DNA of 64,000 nt from Anaeramoeba flamelloides (Eukaryota > Metamonada > Anaeramoebidae). Made by a program: the position numbers and the translations under genes. This document shows, one piece after another, positions 38,215-49,200 of this stretch. The notes beneath the pieces were generated by a model. The model did no database searches. It saw only the letters and a list, made by a program, of their open reading frames with translations, and was not told where the DNA came from. The stretch covers positions 3,968,501 through 4,032,500 of the forward strand of contig JANTQA010000051.1 of the NCBI GenBank assembly GCA_027625915.1, written 5' to 3'. The first letter of the stretch is position 1. The number at the start of each line of letters is the position of its first letter.

Positions 38215-40247
38215 TGATGATGATGTGATGTTTATTTATGGGGAGGAAAAATCGAATGATTTGTCGCCTTGTAAAAGAGGAGTTTTGTTGAGAAAATGAA
38301 CTTCAAATGAATACTGTAAAAAAATTGTATACCCAAATCAAGAAGATATGGATTATTTTTACAACATCTGAAGAGAAAAGTTTGATCATTTCAGAACAGT
38401 CCTCGTAGAAGAAAAATATAAAAAGTAAAAAGAAAGAAGAGAATAAGAATAAAAGAGAAGAAAAGAAAGAATAAAGATAAGAAAAAAAAAAGAGAGAGAG
38501 AGAGAGAAGAGGATGAAACGAGTTGGAGAGGGAGGGTTTAGGAAAGAAATTATTGTTGTGAATTCTGATTAATTATTGCTCTAATTTTCAAATTTTTAAG
38601 AAAGAATTCCATTGAAATCTCATAAATTTCTTTGTTGTTCATTAATCTGAATATTAGATATGTGTCCTTTTGATTAAATAGATTAGTTCTATTAATAGAT
38701 TTTAATTCTCCTAATTTGGCCTTCCAAATACTTCTGCTTTTTTTGTATTTGGGGCAATCCCAGATAAAATGATCTATTGTTTCGTCTTGATCATTTTTAC
38801 AATGGCAATCTTTAGACGAGTCAGGTTTGTCCAAGTGATAAGAATACCTTTTCAATCCATTTGTGAAAGATTTAAATTTGAAAAGAGTAGATGAAGATTT
38901 CCACTGTAAGTAATCTTGTTTTTCCCAAAAGTTGTTTGGAAAATTTGTCATTTTTAAATATTTTTTCAATTTCCAATTCTCCCTGTTTTGGCTTTTATCG
39001 ATCTTATCCTGTATTAATTGAATATAATAATTTTTAAATTGATTTTTGAGTTGAAGCGAGGATGTGAACTTCCAATTAATATTTGGAATATCTGGAAGCT
39101 TGAGTTCCTGTGATAAATATTTAAGATTCAATTCTGATATTTTCTGAATGAATTTGGCTTTTCTTTTTAATATAGAAAATTGGATTGGTTCTATTCGTGT
39201 TTCCATTCTCAAAATATCTGTTGGAGTTCCATGTTGAATTTTAAGAATACATTTCAGTTTTTTATTGATCCAAATATCAATAGTTTTAATTTCTTTATTA
39301 TTTAGATTATAAATATCTAAACCATATAGAATTTGAGGAAGAATGATTGACTTAAAAAGTTGAATTCTCAAAGCATTTGAAAGATTACTATTACAATAGA
39401 TATAATAGTAGTTTGAAAAGTTTATTGAGGCTTTTTGGAGGTTCATTTTGATATGTTTCTCTTTTTCCAACCAAATTCCTAAATATTTAATCGAAGATAG
39501 ATCCTGAGTAATTTCGGTTTTTTTTTTCATTTACTTTGAGTCCAAAATTTTTGATAATTTTGTAGATGGGTTTGAGTTTGTTATTTATGATTTCTTTTTG
39601 ATCTTTTCCATTTAGAATTATAATTAAATCATCTGCATACATTTGGACATGATTTGTATGAGGTTTGATTCTTTCTAAAATGAAATGAGTAATATAAGCA
39701 AAAATAATTGGTGAGAGAGGATCCCCTTGATATACACCTCTACCATCACCCGCATAATAGCTTTGTAGAAAGTTAACATTTAATTTGTCATCAATAAATT
39801 TTGAAATTGTTTTAACAATTAATTTGTGAGGAATTGAGTCGAAACATTTAGCTAAATCAATTGTAATCGCCCAGCAATTTTTGTTTTTCTTTTTTTTCCT
39901 TTTGGTAATTATAAAGAAAGTTTTTTGACTGCTATCCTTGTATCGAATTTAGTTCTGAATCCAAATTGTTTCGGATCAATATTAACCCAGGTTTTTTCAA
40001 TTTTTTTTGTATAGAAGTTTTAGAAATATTCTTGCTAAAGAAGAGTTGATTGAGATTGGGCGATAATTTAAGGTGAGGCCTTCGTCTCCCTTCTTATGGA
40101 TGAATAATAAGTCTCTTTCTTTAATGAAATTGATAGTTGAGTTATTTGGATTTTTTATCCAATTATTGAAAACTGTTTGGATAGAGGCGATGAATTGATT
40201 GTAAGTTTCATTTTGATTTTGTTGATTTTGAGTTTGTTCTTGCTTGT
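38215..40247 (-). mobile_element. 5'-truncated LINE (non-LTR retrotransposon), inserted into a palindromic MITE
   Basis: About 2.03 kb of a LINE reverse-transcriptase gene and 3' end. Reading on the minus strand: RT finger motif LNYRPIS (near 40060), DLAKCFDSIPHKL (near 39850), QGDPLSPIIFAY (near 39710) and the catalytic YADD at 39639-39628. Then a 326-codon open frame (39530-38550) runs from KYLGIWLE to a terminal CxC..H..C zinc-knuckle-like CHCKNDQDETIDHFIWDC. The RT core changes frame at least twice (around 39900-40000 and at the A-run near 39530), so it is not intact. No endonuclease is present because the 5' end is missing. The 3' end carries ATC/TCA triplets. Flanked by 17-bp direct repeats. 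Confidence 0.9.
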
Positions 40248-40264
40248 ACAAAATTCAAATTCTA
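40248..40264. repeat. Target site duplication, right copy, of the LINE
   Basis: Identical 17 bp to 38198-38214; the MITE sequence resumes directly after it (gtaaaaataaattgt). Confidence 0.88.
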
Positions 40265-40376
40265 GTAAAAATAAATTGTAAAAAAAAATATTACAAATTG
40301 TGTACCTTAATTTGAGATTTTTTTTGTGCCTTAAATTTCGTTGAAAGTTTGTGCCTTAAAAGTGAAACTGACTGTA

Positions 40377-40971
40377 TTAATCTAACTCAAACTATTAGCC
40401 AAATCTTTTAAATTTTAAAAAAATTCTTGTTGAAAAAATAGTTAAATTTTTCAATCAAAAAATATTATTTTTTTTTCTATTATTTTTATTGTAAATTTAT
40501 TTAATATCAGTTTATATTGATTTGATTTGGAAATAATCACTTTGTTGTATTGTGAGTTTTGCCTGGAAGAACAAGAAATATAATATTGTTTGGGGTGATA
40601 TAAGATGATATTAAATTCGAAGAAAGGCGATTAATATCACTTTATCAAAGGAACAATATCATATTTTGAGTCCGGAAGGGGGATCCAAAACGAGTGCCTA
40701 TAAAAGGTGACTCTTGAACAAATGAAAAAATATGAATTGCTATGTATTTTTACAACTCGGGATCTAAATCTACACAACAAGACAATAAAAAAATAAAAAA
40801 ACAAATATAAACAAGTAAAAACCAATTTTTTATTTTTCAATGATACTGTGAAGAAACTGTATTTCAAAGTATCTCATTCTCTCAATGGGGCTATCGAAAA
40901 CACTGTAGTTTATTTTTAAATTTCCATTCATTAGAGAGAAAACTTTGTTTTAAAATTCCACAGAAACAAAC
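40377..40971. other. AT-rich DNA after MITE copy 6
   Basis: No gene recognised; a somewhat GC-richer patch at 40600-40780 has no coherent frame. Confidence 0.55.
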
Positions 40972-41705
40972 TAGATCGCCCAACTTTTCAATGAGTCTCT
41001 ATCCCCCTTTTATTTCATGTTTATTTAAAAAAATCACAAGACAATCAAACATAAAACCCTGTATGTATCTATAGGGTTTTTTTAACAGTTACAAAATTTG
41101 AACATTCCTCTAAAATTTCTTGACTTGACTTTACCAAAAAATGTTTTTATTTTCTTAAATTTGTGTTTTTTTTCTCTTTTGAAATTTTCTTATTTATTGT
41201 TACTTTTCTCTTTTTTTGAAGAAAAAAGTTACAAAATAAAAATTTTTTTTTTAAAAAAATGAGATTGGTTTTTTTTCAACCTAAACTAAAAACGTTGTAT
41301 TGTATTTGTACATTTTTTTAATCGAAGAAATAGAATTAATTCAATTTACGAACAGTATATATTAAATGATGTACTTTTTTCTTGAATTCTAAATAATCTA
41401 ATAGTTGGGTTCTCCAAACAAAATTATTTGTTTAAACAGATTAACAGCTGAGAAGAGCAATCTTTTAGGATTTATGAGATTTGAAAAGTCGGATAAAAAT
41501 CGGTTAAACTCTTCTAAAATAACTTTAAATAAGCTTTTCAATAGTGGAATTTGTGAGTGAAATACTTCTTATTTCACCCAATTACTATTCAAAAAACAAA
41601 GATCATATTTTTTTTATCTTTGTTACCTAATAACTCAAAGATTTCCCAAAATATTTCAACATCAACTATAGTACTATACTAAACCCTTTTGAGAGACAAT
41701 CAATT
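40972..41705. repeat. Dispersed ~0.8-kb repeat, copy 2
   Basis: Partner of 15229-16050 in the same orientation (agatcgcccaacttttcaat, acattcctctaaaatttctt, gttaaactcttctaaaataa). No gene recognised in it. Confidence 0.65.
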
Positions 41706-42234
41706 CCTTATTTGTATTGATCAAAAACTATTTACTTAAATTTTCAAATATTATGTTTATCTTTTTAAAATAATATATAACAAATATATATATATATATA
41801 TTGTTATTGAATGATAATCAATAGATAAAACAAATTTTCTATATGATGTTAAAATATCTTTTGTAATGAATAAATTATTTATTCAATTATTTTAGGCAAT
41901 TATGGGGTGCAAAGGGTCCAAAAAAATTTTTTACAGTGAAGTATGATGTGTTTTAATCATAAAAACTAAGATTTTTTCGCTGTCTAAACAAACTTTTCAA
42001 AAAATAAAAACAAATTTTTTTATTCACAAAATTATGAAAAATAATAAAATCACAATTACCAAGAAAAATTTTTTCAAGTTATTTTTTTATTTTAGGTAAC
42101 TATTCAATTTTTAATTATAAAATTTTCTAAGATAATTGATCATAAATTCTAGATCTTAAATTCCTTTCATAACAATTCAAATTATGATTTTATTTCAAAG
42201 ATAATTAGTATATTTGGGATACTACGAGATATCT

Positions 42235-42385
42235 ATCACATGGAGTGTTTATTTTCATAAATAACCCTTTCCTAAGTATAATTAAATCATCATAAAACAC
42301 CTGGACATACGTTGGTGATTTGATTTTAATCTATGAGAAAAGCAGAGATAAATCCAAATAATAATGGAGTTAAAAAAAAGAATTT
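42235..42385 (-). mobile_element. Decayed LINE reverse-transcriptase fragment
   Basis: Minus-strand reading gives TPLLFGFISAFLI, then an in-frame break, then VFYDDLIIL near 42285. This lines up with SPIIFAYITHFIL...YADDLIIIL of the LINE at 38215-40247, with similar spacing between motifs. It is much more diverged and has in-frame stops, so it is an older insertion; ends are not defined. Confidence 0.5.
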
Positions 42386-42469
42386 ATTTGAAATTTTAGA
42401 AAAAAGATCCTAATAGCATTTTCAAAAATAAAAGGATATCATTTGTGGTGTTTATTTAGAATTCACTTA

Positions 42470-42970
42470 GAATTTACATCATTAATAGACCAATTTTACA
42501 TTTTTGAATCAAAAAAGCAAAATATGTGTCAAGGGCATAAAGCCTGTGTTCCAGATCCTAAAATCCATTTTTTCCAAATAAAACCTGAACTTTTTTTTCT
42601 TCTTGTTTCAATGTAACATATAATTCAGTGTCCAATAGTAAACACAATCTCAAATCAATTTTGAAGGTAAAGTACTTCATCTTTTAGTAAATTATTAAAT
42701 TAGAAATTGAAATCGTTTAAATTTTTTCGTAATTTTTCTCCTTTTTTCTAAACTTTTTTTGTTTTTTGATGATAAAAATTTTCTACAAAAATTTCCTCTA
42801 TTTTTTGAGATAAATTTTGCAATTTGATCCTTCATTTTTAAAATTTCTTTTTTAAAAGTAGAACCTTAAGAAACCATTATCATATTTACTTAATTTTTAT
42901 TAGTCGTTGATTTGATGATTTAATAATACACCTTCAAGAAACAAGAACCATCTTTACTTACTGTTAATTG
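42470..42970. repeat. Single-arm copy of the 45245 repeat family
   Basis: Shares tcaattttgaaggtaaagta, tattttttgagataaatttt and the aatttgatccttca block with the long inverted repeat at 45245-47545. Diverged; lies next to the decayed LINE fragment. Confidence 0.6.
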
Positions 42971-43236
42971 CAAAATAAAAAGTGCATAATTTTCATTCAG
43001 CTTTCCAAAAAAAATCCCATCTTCTTTAATTAAAATAAATTTATAGAGTCGACATTTCTCAAAGGAAAATTAGAAATTTTAAGCTTCTTTGCAAATTGAA
43101 AAAATTTGAAATTTTACAGTATTTTATAATCTTTATAAAATCTTTTTCGAAAGTTGAATGAAAATTTTGTTCAATTATTTTTTTCAACAAATATTCTTTT
43201 TTTTTGTTGGTTTCTTGGATCTTTTTTATTTACAGG

Positions 43237-43385
43237 CTTTGGATAAAAAACGAAACAGAGCGTTTTCTTTTGAGCACAGATTCAACAAGGTTGCACGGGC
43301 TATTTTAATAAGCAAAAAAAAAAAAAAAAAAAAAAATCAAAACCAGACTAGTTTTGTACGCGAAATAAAACAATTTCGACCCTAA
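43237..43385 (+). CDS. Possible terminal exon of an unidentified plus-strand gene
   Basis: After TTTATTTACAG the frame reads ALDKKRNRAFSFEHRFNKVA, then a lysine run and a stop at 43385, 110 bp before the hydrolase stop on the other strand. GC content is well above the flanks and residue use looks protein-like, while the opposite strand does not. No family recognised, and I could not find upstream exons. The long A-run is a reason for caution. Confidence 0.33.
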
Positions 43386-43495
43386 ATAAGAGAAAAATTC
43401 CAAGAAAAGATGAAAAAAGGAGTAAAATTTAAAATAAAAAATCAAAAATAAAATACGAAACGATCAGGAAAAAATGAAAATAATCACTTTATTTC

Positions 43496-44527
43496 TTATT
43501 TTTTGGCATAAAGATCATTACTCTTAAGGAAATCTGTTATTTCTTCAAAAGCGTTCTTTGTGTAAGGCAAAAAAGGGTATCGGTGGAATCCGTGCACCCC
43601 ATTGTTAAAGCATTTGAAAACGACATTTACGCCATCGTTTTCCAATTTTTTCTTGAAAATCAGGCTTTCGTCATATAAGGGGTCCTTTGTGCCTGTCAGG
43701 ATAAAGGTTGGAGGGTATTTTTCCATGGTCTTTGCCTTGGTTGGGTTGACATCTGCTCTTTCATATTTGGCGTCTGGTTCTTTACCAAGATAGCAGTATT
43801 CAAAAAAGTCGAGCTGCTTTTGGGTTAGTGTCCATGCCATTGGGTTTTTTTTACGAGACTCGACTCTGGGACTAATAATTAAAGGTGGGAATAAGCTAAC
43901 TATCGCCTTCACGAGATCCTCTTGATCATTGTTAATCATTTCCTGTGTTGAGACAAGCGAAAGGTTTGCTCCTGCACTGTACCCACCCAGAAATAGCTTG
44001 TCTGTATCAACGTTTTGCAATTCCTCAGCGTCGCCATTCTTTGCCCAGAGTATTGCCTTGCAAAAGTCATCAATTGCAGCAGGGTGTGGGTATTCTGGCG
44101 ATAAGCGATAATTAACACTAATTACGACGATTCCGTTTCTTTTGACAAGCTCTCGGCATGTAGAGTCGTCCTTGGGTGAATTGTTTGCACCAAAAACATA
44201 GCCGCCACCAAAGGCATAGATCATGGTGGGTCGTTTTTCGTTCGCTTCAAGCTTTTCGGACTTGTAGATTCGGCAATCAAGTTCATGTTCCTCATAAGTA
44301 GTCTTCACGTCAACTGATGTTACACCCCCTTCTGTTCCTGCTTCCGCTGTTGGCGTCTTTGGAAATTTGGATCGATCAAATTTTTTTCCAGGCGATAATT
44401 TATACTTCCAAAAAAAATAGAGAAGCAAGTAATGTTTCAACTTGATTTTTGGGTGGATCGCAGAGTCGTGAAGAAAGAAATATCCTAAAATGGAAAAGAA
44501 GAAAAGAAATACCAGAAAAAGGAACAT
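43496..44527 (-). CDS. Membrane-anchored alpha/beta hydrolase, hormone-sensitive-lipase family (343 aa)
   Basis: Serine hydrolase acting on ester bonds of lipids or small molecules; the substrate is not evident. Residues 2-19 are a hydrophobic signal-anchor, with the catalytic part expected in the ER lumen or secretory path as in AADAC-like enzymes. Family landmarks: oxyanion-hole segment AFGGGYVFG (105-113), VNYRLSPEYPHPA (138-150), nucleophile elbow GGYSAGAN with Ser184, acid TGTKDP with Asp282, and base GVHGFH with His312. All three triad residues are present. The usual His of HGGG is Phe106 here. Length fits the family. The gene is intronless, and its GC content (near 40-47% in sampled lines) is well above flanking DNA. 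No operon-like neighbour; the nearest gene-like piece is a possible plus-strand exon ending at 43385. Confidence 0.92.
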   Translation of the reverse strand: MFLFLVFLFFFSILGYFFLHDSAIHPKIKLKHYLLLYFFWKYKLSPGKKFDRSKFPKTPTAEAGTEGGVTSVDVKTTYEEHELDCRIYKSEKLEANEKRPTMIYAFGGGYVFGANNSPKDDSTCRELVKRNGIVVISVNYRLSPEYPHPAAIDDFCKAILWAKNGDAEELQNVDTDKLFLGGYSAGANLSLVSTQEMINNDQEDLVKAIVSLFPPLIISPRVESRKKNPMAWTLTQKQLDFFEYCYLGKEPDAKYERADVNPTKAKTMEKYPPTFILTGTKDPLYDESLIFKKKLENDGVNVVFKCFNNGVHGFHRYPFLPYTKNAFEEITDFLKSNDLYAKK

Positions 44528-45244
44528 AGGTCCTATGGTTTTGTACTTTGTCTTTTATGAAACTAGTGAGTAAAATTCAAAATAAGTAGGTTTAAAAAAT
44601 GATACTTTTTATTGCGAAAAAATATTTTTCACAGAACAAAGACAACTTTTATATTTTATCGTTGATTTCAGAAACTAACGTTTTTTTTTCGAAACAAATG
44701 CTTGTGTGGATAGAGTTTTGTTTTATCTTTTACATACAAAAGCATTTTTAATTGTGATTTTACATCTAATGTAATAAGACTATTTGAGGAAAACTTGTTT
44801 TACTGTCCCTCTTTAGAGACAATTTTACATTTCATTATGGTTCTTTGAAAAATAAATGGTAGAGAATATGAAAAAATTGATGATGTTTGAATATCACGTT
44901 GGAAAAAATTTTCAACTTCATTTTCAATTTTCCTTTTTCAAACAAGTCAGAGCCACAAATAGATGACAAATTACAACCCATTTCTTTCGAGAGCTGTATC
45001 TCGAAAAGAAAAATATGGAAAAAGAAGTTAAATTTTTATTCGTTTAGAATTCAAATACCATTAATAATTTTTGTACCTTTGCTTACATTCGTGATTCATA
45101 ATCCAGTCAACAGCAAGTTCAAAAATCATAAAAAAAGAACCAACCAATGAAATAATGATTATGGTTTCGAACTTAATTTTAAAATTAGAATAACCAAAAA
45201 ATAATACGATTGTCAAAATAAAACGTTCAAAAAGTTTCAAAATT
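44528..45244. other. Upstream region of the hydrolase
   Basis: Should hold the minus-strand promoter. A plus-strand open frame at 44887-45150 (SEPQIDDKLQPISFESC) lacks an ATG and has no recognised family. Confidence 0.5.
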
Positions 45245-47545
45245 CATATTACACTGATCAAAACAATGCACTCAAAACAACTATAATCCTTATTTCAAAA
45301 GATAATTCATGCTTTTTTTTCTTCTTGTTCTAAGGCAATATCCAATTCACGTCATAATAGTAAATACAAGTTAAAATCAATTTTGAAGGTCAACTCAGTA
45401 ATATTTCAGTAAATTTTTGATTCGGAAGGCAATTAGTTCAAAATTTTTCTTAATTTTTTAAATTTTTTTCTATTCTTTTTTTGTTTTAATTCTGAAAAAA
45501 AACTTTATTCAAACAGTTACTCTATTTTTTGAGACAATTTTCATATTTGATCTTTCATTTTTTGTAGGATTTCTTTTTGAATAACAGAACTTTTAGAAAC
45601 CACTACCATGTTTTTTTAAGGTTTGTTTTCAGTTCCTTTTGATTATTGGTGTATAAATCTTCTTTAACAAAAAAACAAGGATTTTATTTTTAAAGACCAA
45701 TTTAACTTTTCATTACACTTTATTTTAACAACAATATGTTTCTTTTTTATTGAATACGTAGACCCCAACTTACCAAAAAAGCCCAAAATAAACACTGATT
45801 AAATATGGTTGTGTTTTCGTTTAGTTCTATTACTATTATTTTCCAATTAATTAATGAAAATTTTTGTTTCACATCTCCAAAATATTTTTCTAGTTTAATA
45901 AGTTGATTAAAATCCAAAGATCTTGAGACACTCGTTTTGAAACGATTTTTTTAGAAAATAAAATAAACTTTCTTAGATAATCCTTTGACAAAATTTTTAC
46001 ACTTCTAATTTGATTGTAACAGTAATGACCATTTTCGAAAAAAATTGAAACAGGAAAAAAAGTGAAACATTGTTTTCAATTAGGAATAGAAACATTACTG
46101 AAAATGAAAAGTAAAATCAATGAAAAGAATAAACCAATTAACTTCAATTATTAACCCAATATATTATTTTGAATCAAACCAACAAATACAATTTAAATCT
46201 AGGTTTTCATATCGAAATTGTTATGGTGGTTTTGGAGATCACAAAAATAGACAATTTTTAGAACAATATTTTTAATACTGTTGTTTTCCAATTAATAAAT
46301 GAAAATTTTATTTCCAAAATGAATATTAATTTTACTGCTTCAATCAAATAATCATAGTAAAACTTTTGTCTTTATTTAACTCAGGAAGTTTAATTTAATG
46401 TCTAAAAAAATCTTTTCAAAACGAGTGTTATAAAGATCTTTGGATTTTAATCAACTTATTAAACTAGAAAAATATTTTGGAGATGTGAAACAAAAATTTT
46501 CATTAATTAATTGGAAAATAATAGTAATAGAACTAAACGAAAACACATTTATATTTAATCAGTGTTTATTGTGGGCTTCTTTGGTAAATTGGTGTCTACG
46601 TATTCAATAAAAAAGAAACATATTGTTGTTAAAATAAAGTGTAATGAAAAGTTTAATCGGTCTTTCAAAATAAAAATCCTTGTGTTTTTGTTATAGAAAC
46701 TTAAACGCCAATAATCCAAAGGAACTGAAAACAAACCCTAAAAAAACATGGTATTGATTTCTTAAAGTTCTATTATTGAAAAAAGAAACCGAAAATTGAA
46801 AGATCAAATATGAAAATTTATCTCAAAAAATAGAGTTTATTTTTGTGAAGTGTTGAGAGAAAAATGTTGGACACAGTTAAATGGTTGAACACTATTTTTA
46901 ATTGGGAACATTAGTAAAATTGAAAATCAAATCCTATTGACAACTAGGTAAATTTTATATAAACCCAGACTTAAAGATGTTAAAGGTTCATTAATCTGTT
47001 TTGTGTGAAAAATACCCAATTGAATAGTTGATAACTAAAAGTAGATCATCCTATTTTAACAAAAATCCAATTTTTAGTTAAATTTTTTATTAATTCTGAA
47101 AATTGTAATTTTTAAACTTGCTTTAGATTATAAGAGATAAGGTTTTGAAAACGTAGAATTATATTAATCGTTATTCTAATAAGTAGATTATTGTTATTTT
47201 CTTTAGTTATTTCACAAACAAAAGAAATTAAAAATCATTTTCAGTAATGTTCAAAATTAAAATTGCTTTCCAACGATTTTTCTCTGCCCAACATTTTTCT
47301 CTCAACTACAATAAGTTTATGTTCATCATAAAATAAAAACAAAAAAATTTTTCAAAAAAATGAAGAAAATTAAGAACAAATTGTTTTCCTTATTAAAAGT
47401 TTACTTTAACCATCAAGGAGTTTACCTCAAAACTGATTTGAACTTAGGTATACTATTATAAAGTGAATTGGATATTACCTTGTAATAATAAGAAAAAAAA
47501 ACATGAATTATATTCTGAAACTGATTTGAGCTTTTGGCATACATT
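45245..47545. repeat. Long inverted repeat, about 790-bp arms, with a nested element
   Basis: Left arm about 45245-46030 reads as the reverse complement of about 46310-47545 once a 450-bp insert in the right arm is removed. For example aatgaaaatttttgtttcac (45856) returns inverted near 46490, and acgtagaccccaacttacc (45755) returns near 46590. The spacer is about 280 bp. Single diverged arms of the same family occur at 42470-42970, 55190-55650, 59205-59760 and 63330-63500. Confidence 0.8.
46855..47306. mobile_element. MITE inserted in the right arm of the long inverted repeat
   Basis: About 450 bp with terminal inverted repeats gttgagagaaaaatgttgg (left) and ccaacatttttctctcaac (right), and a second matching block (gggaacattagtaaaattg against attttcagtaatgttc) further in. 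The arm homology resumes on either side. Target duplication is unclear. No coding capacity. Confidence 0.75.
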
Positions 47546-48954
47546 ATGTTGATAACTTTGATATCTTATGAGATGTTTTAATAGTTCTTGATTATTTCTA
47601 AATTATATAACAATAATCTAACAATTAATCATCAAAATTAAAATATAAAAAATTATTAATCATTAAAATTCAAACAATTTGCTTGTTTTTTTTATACCTA
47701 ATTACCAATTTCCTTATAGCAAATATATTTTTTTATCCCTGAAAAATATAAAATCAAGTCAAATTTTTTTTTAACATTTGTTTTTAATTTTTCTGTTGGA
47801 ATTAAGGTTTATTTTTCAACACAATGTCTATTGAGTTATTTTATTATCGATTATCAACTGGAATTTTCAATATTTTGATATTGAACTTAAAAAAATCCTA
47901 TTTTCCAGAGTTAAAAATTACATAAAAGAAACAAAAAAAAAATCACAAAATAGATCTTTAAAAAATAATTTATAAAAATTAATATTTTAAGGATATTTTC
48001 GGTTCATGTTCAAATTTTAAAACATTTCCAACTTATACAAACAACTGTAAGAAATATTTAAAACTATACTTGGAATTTATTTGCGTTCTAGAATCGAAAT
48101 TGCAATTAAAAAATATCAAAACTAATAGATTCAAATAAATATCTGAAAATTTTTACTTTATTTACCATTTTACAAATTTTTTTACACAAGCTTTGAAGAA
48201 AGCATTTTATTCAATTAAATGTTAAAAAATTTTATAAAATTCACTGAGCTTCATAAGGTTCTTTCTATTGGGTCATTTTAATGGTTGAGAAATGATATTA
48301 CAAAATTAGGAAATTGAATAAAAAATTTTATTGTATATATTTGAATTTATCAATATCTAATTTTGGAAAGATCTTAGAAGGGTAAAATTTTCAAAATAGT
48401 TGGAATTCTTAAAAATTTCCCATTTTTTAGAAAAATAAATTCTCAGTGGATAAATTTAACGGGGATTATTAAAATCTTTCATGAGTATTGTTACCCACAA
48501 TTTCACCCACTTTCTCCTAAAGTTTAGTAGAAAATGAACAAGTTTTTAATACCTTATCATTAACTCGAATTGCTCGACGTATATTTTAAATATTTTTTAT
48601 AAAAAGACCCAAATATATTTTCAAGAACCAATAGAATAAATATCAATATTGGATCTTGATTTATTAATAATATTCTAATTATTTTTTAACAATTGAATAA
48701 TTAGATTTTTATTTAATTCAGAAATCGAGAATTTACACTTATTTACACAGTCTTGAAAATTTTAAAGAAAATGATCAAAATCTTTAATTATACCGATCAG
48801 TTATTAAATTCTACTTAATTGACACGATTGCGATTTATTTTTTTTCATAAAATAAGAGTGTCTGTTAAGATAATTTGGAAAATTTCTTGCTTTTTAATAT
48901 TGAAATTAGACTTTCCATTTTAAATATTTTTTGTTGTAAAGTTTTCCAGATTTC
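47546..48954. other. AT-rich intergenic DNA, nothing recognised
   Basis: Homopolymer-rich sequence without coding signal or repeat boundary that I can define. Confidence 0.6.
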
Positions 48955-49200
48955 AAATGAATAGAGTAAAATCTAGGATTTTAATTCTATTCTTTCGAAT
49001 TAGAAAAGTACCTAGCTTTTTTTTTTACTTTGAGAAATAAACCGAAAATTGTATAAATTTTCTTTTAATTTCAAAAAGTCAAAAAAACCTAACATAGAGT
49101 GCTGTATAGTGCCTAAGTTTTCCAAAATTTGAGAAATAAACCAAAAAAAAAAAAGAAATTTTCGTTTTATTTCTCAAATTAAAAAAAACCTAATGGTTAC
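48955..49200. repeat. Hairpin-rich repeat with nested inverted pieces
   Basis: Several short inverted repeats in series: gaataaaccgaaaattg-type and aaattttc...tttatttc pairs, each bordered by ctaggttttttt / aaaaaaacctaa-like ends. Related structures lie at 53125-53740. Confidence 0.55.

Larger units (their letters stand above)
38126..40376. mobile_element. Palindromic TIR element (MITE), copy 6, split by the LINE
   Basis: Left part 38126-38214 (acagtcagtttcact...) and right part 40248-40376 (...agtgaaactgactgta) form one ~200-bp copy interrupted by the 2.03-kb LINE and one target duplication. The MITE is therefore older than the LINE. Confidence 0.85.

Noticed and set aside
43496-44527. The hydrolase as a horizontally acquired bacterial gene, because it is intronless and GC-richer than its flanks.
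   Set aside because: Parts of the CARMIL-like gene are equally GC-rich, the protein has a eukaryote-like N-terminal signal anchor, and no phylogeny can be made here; the idea is unsupported.
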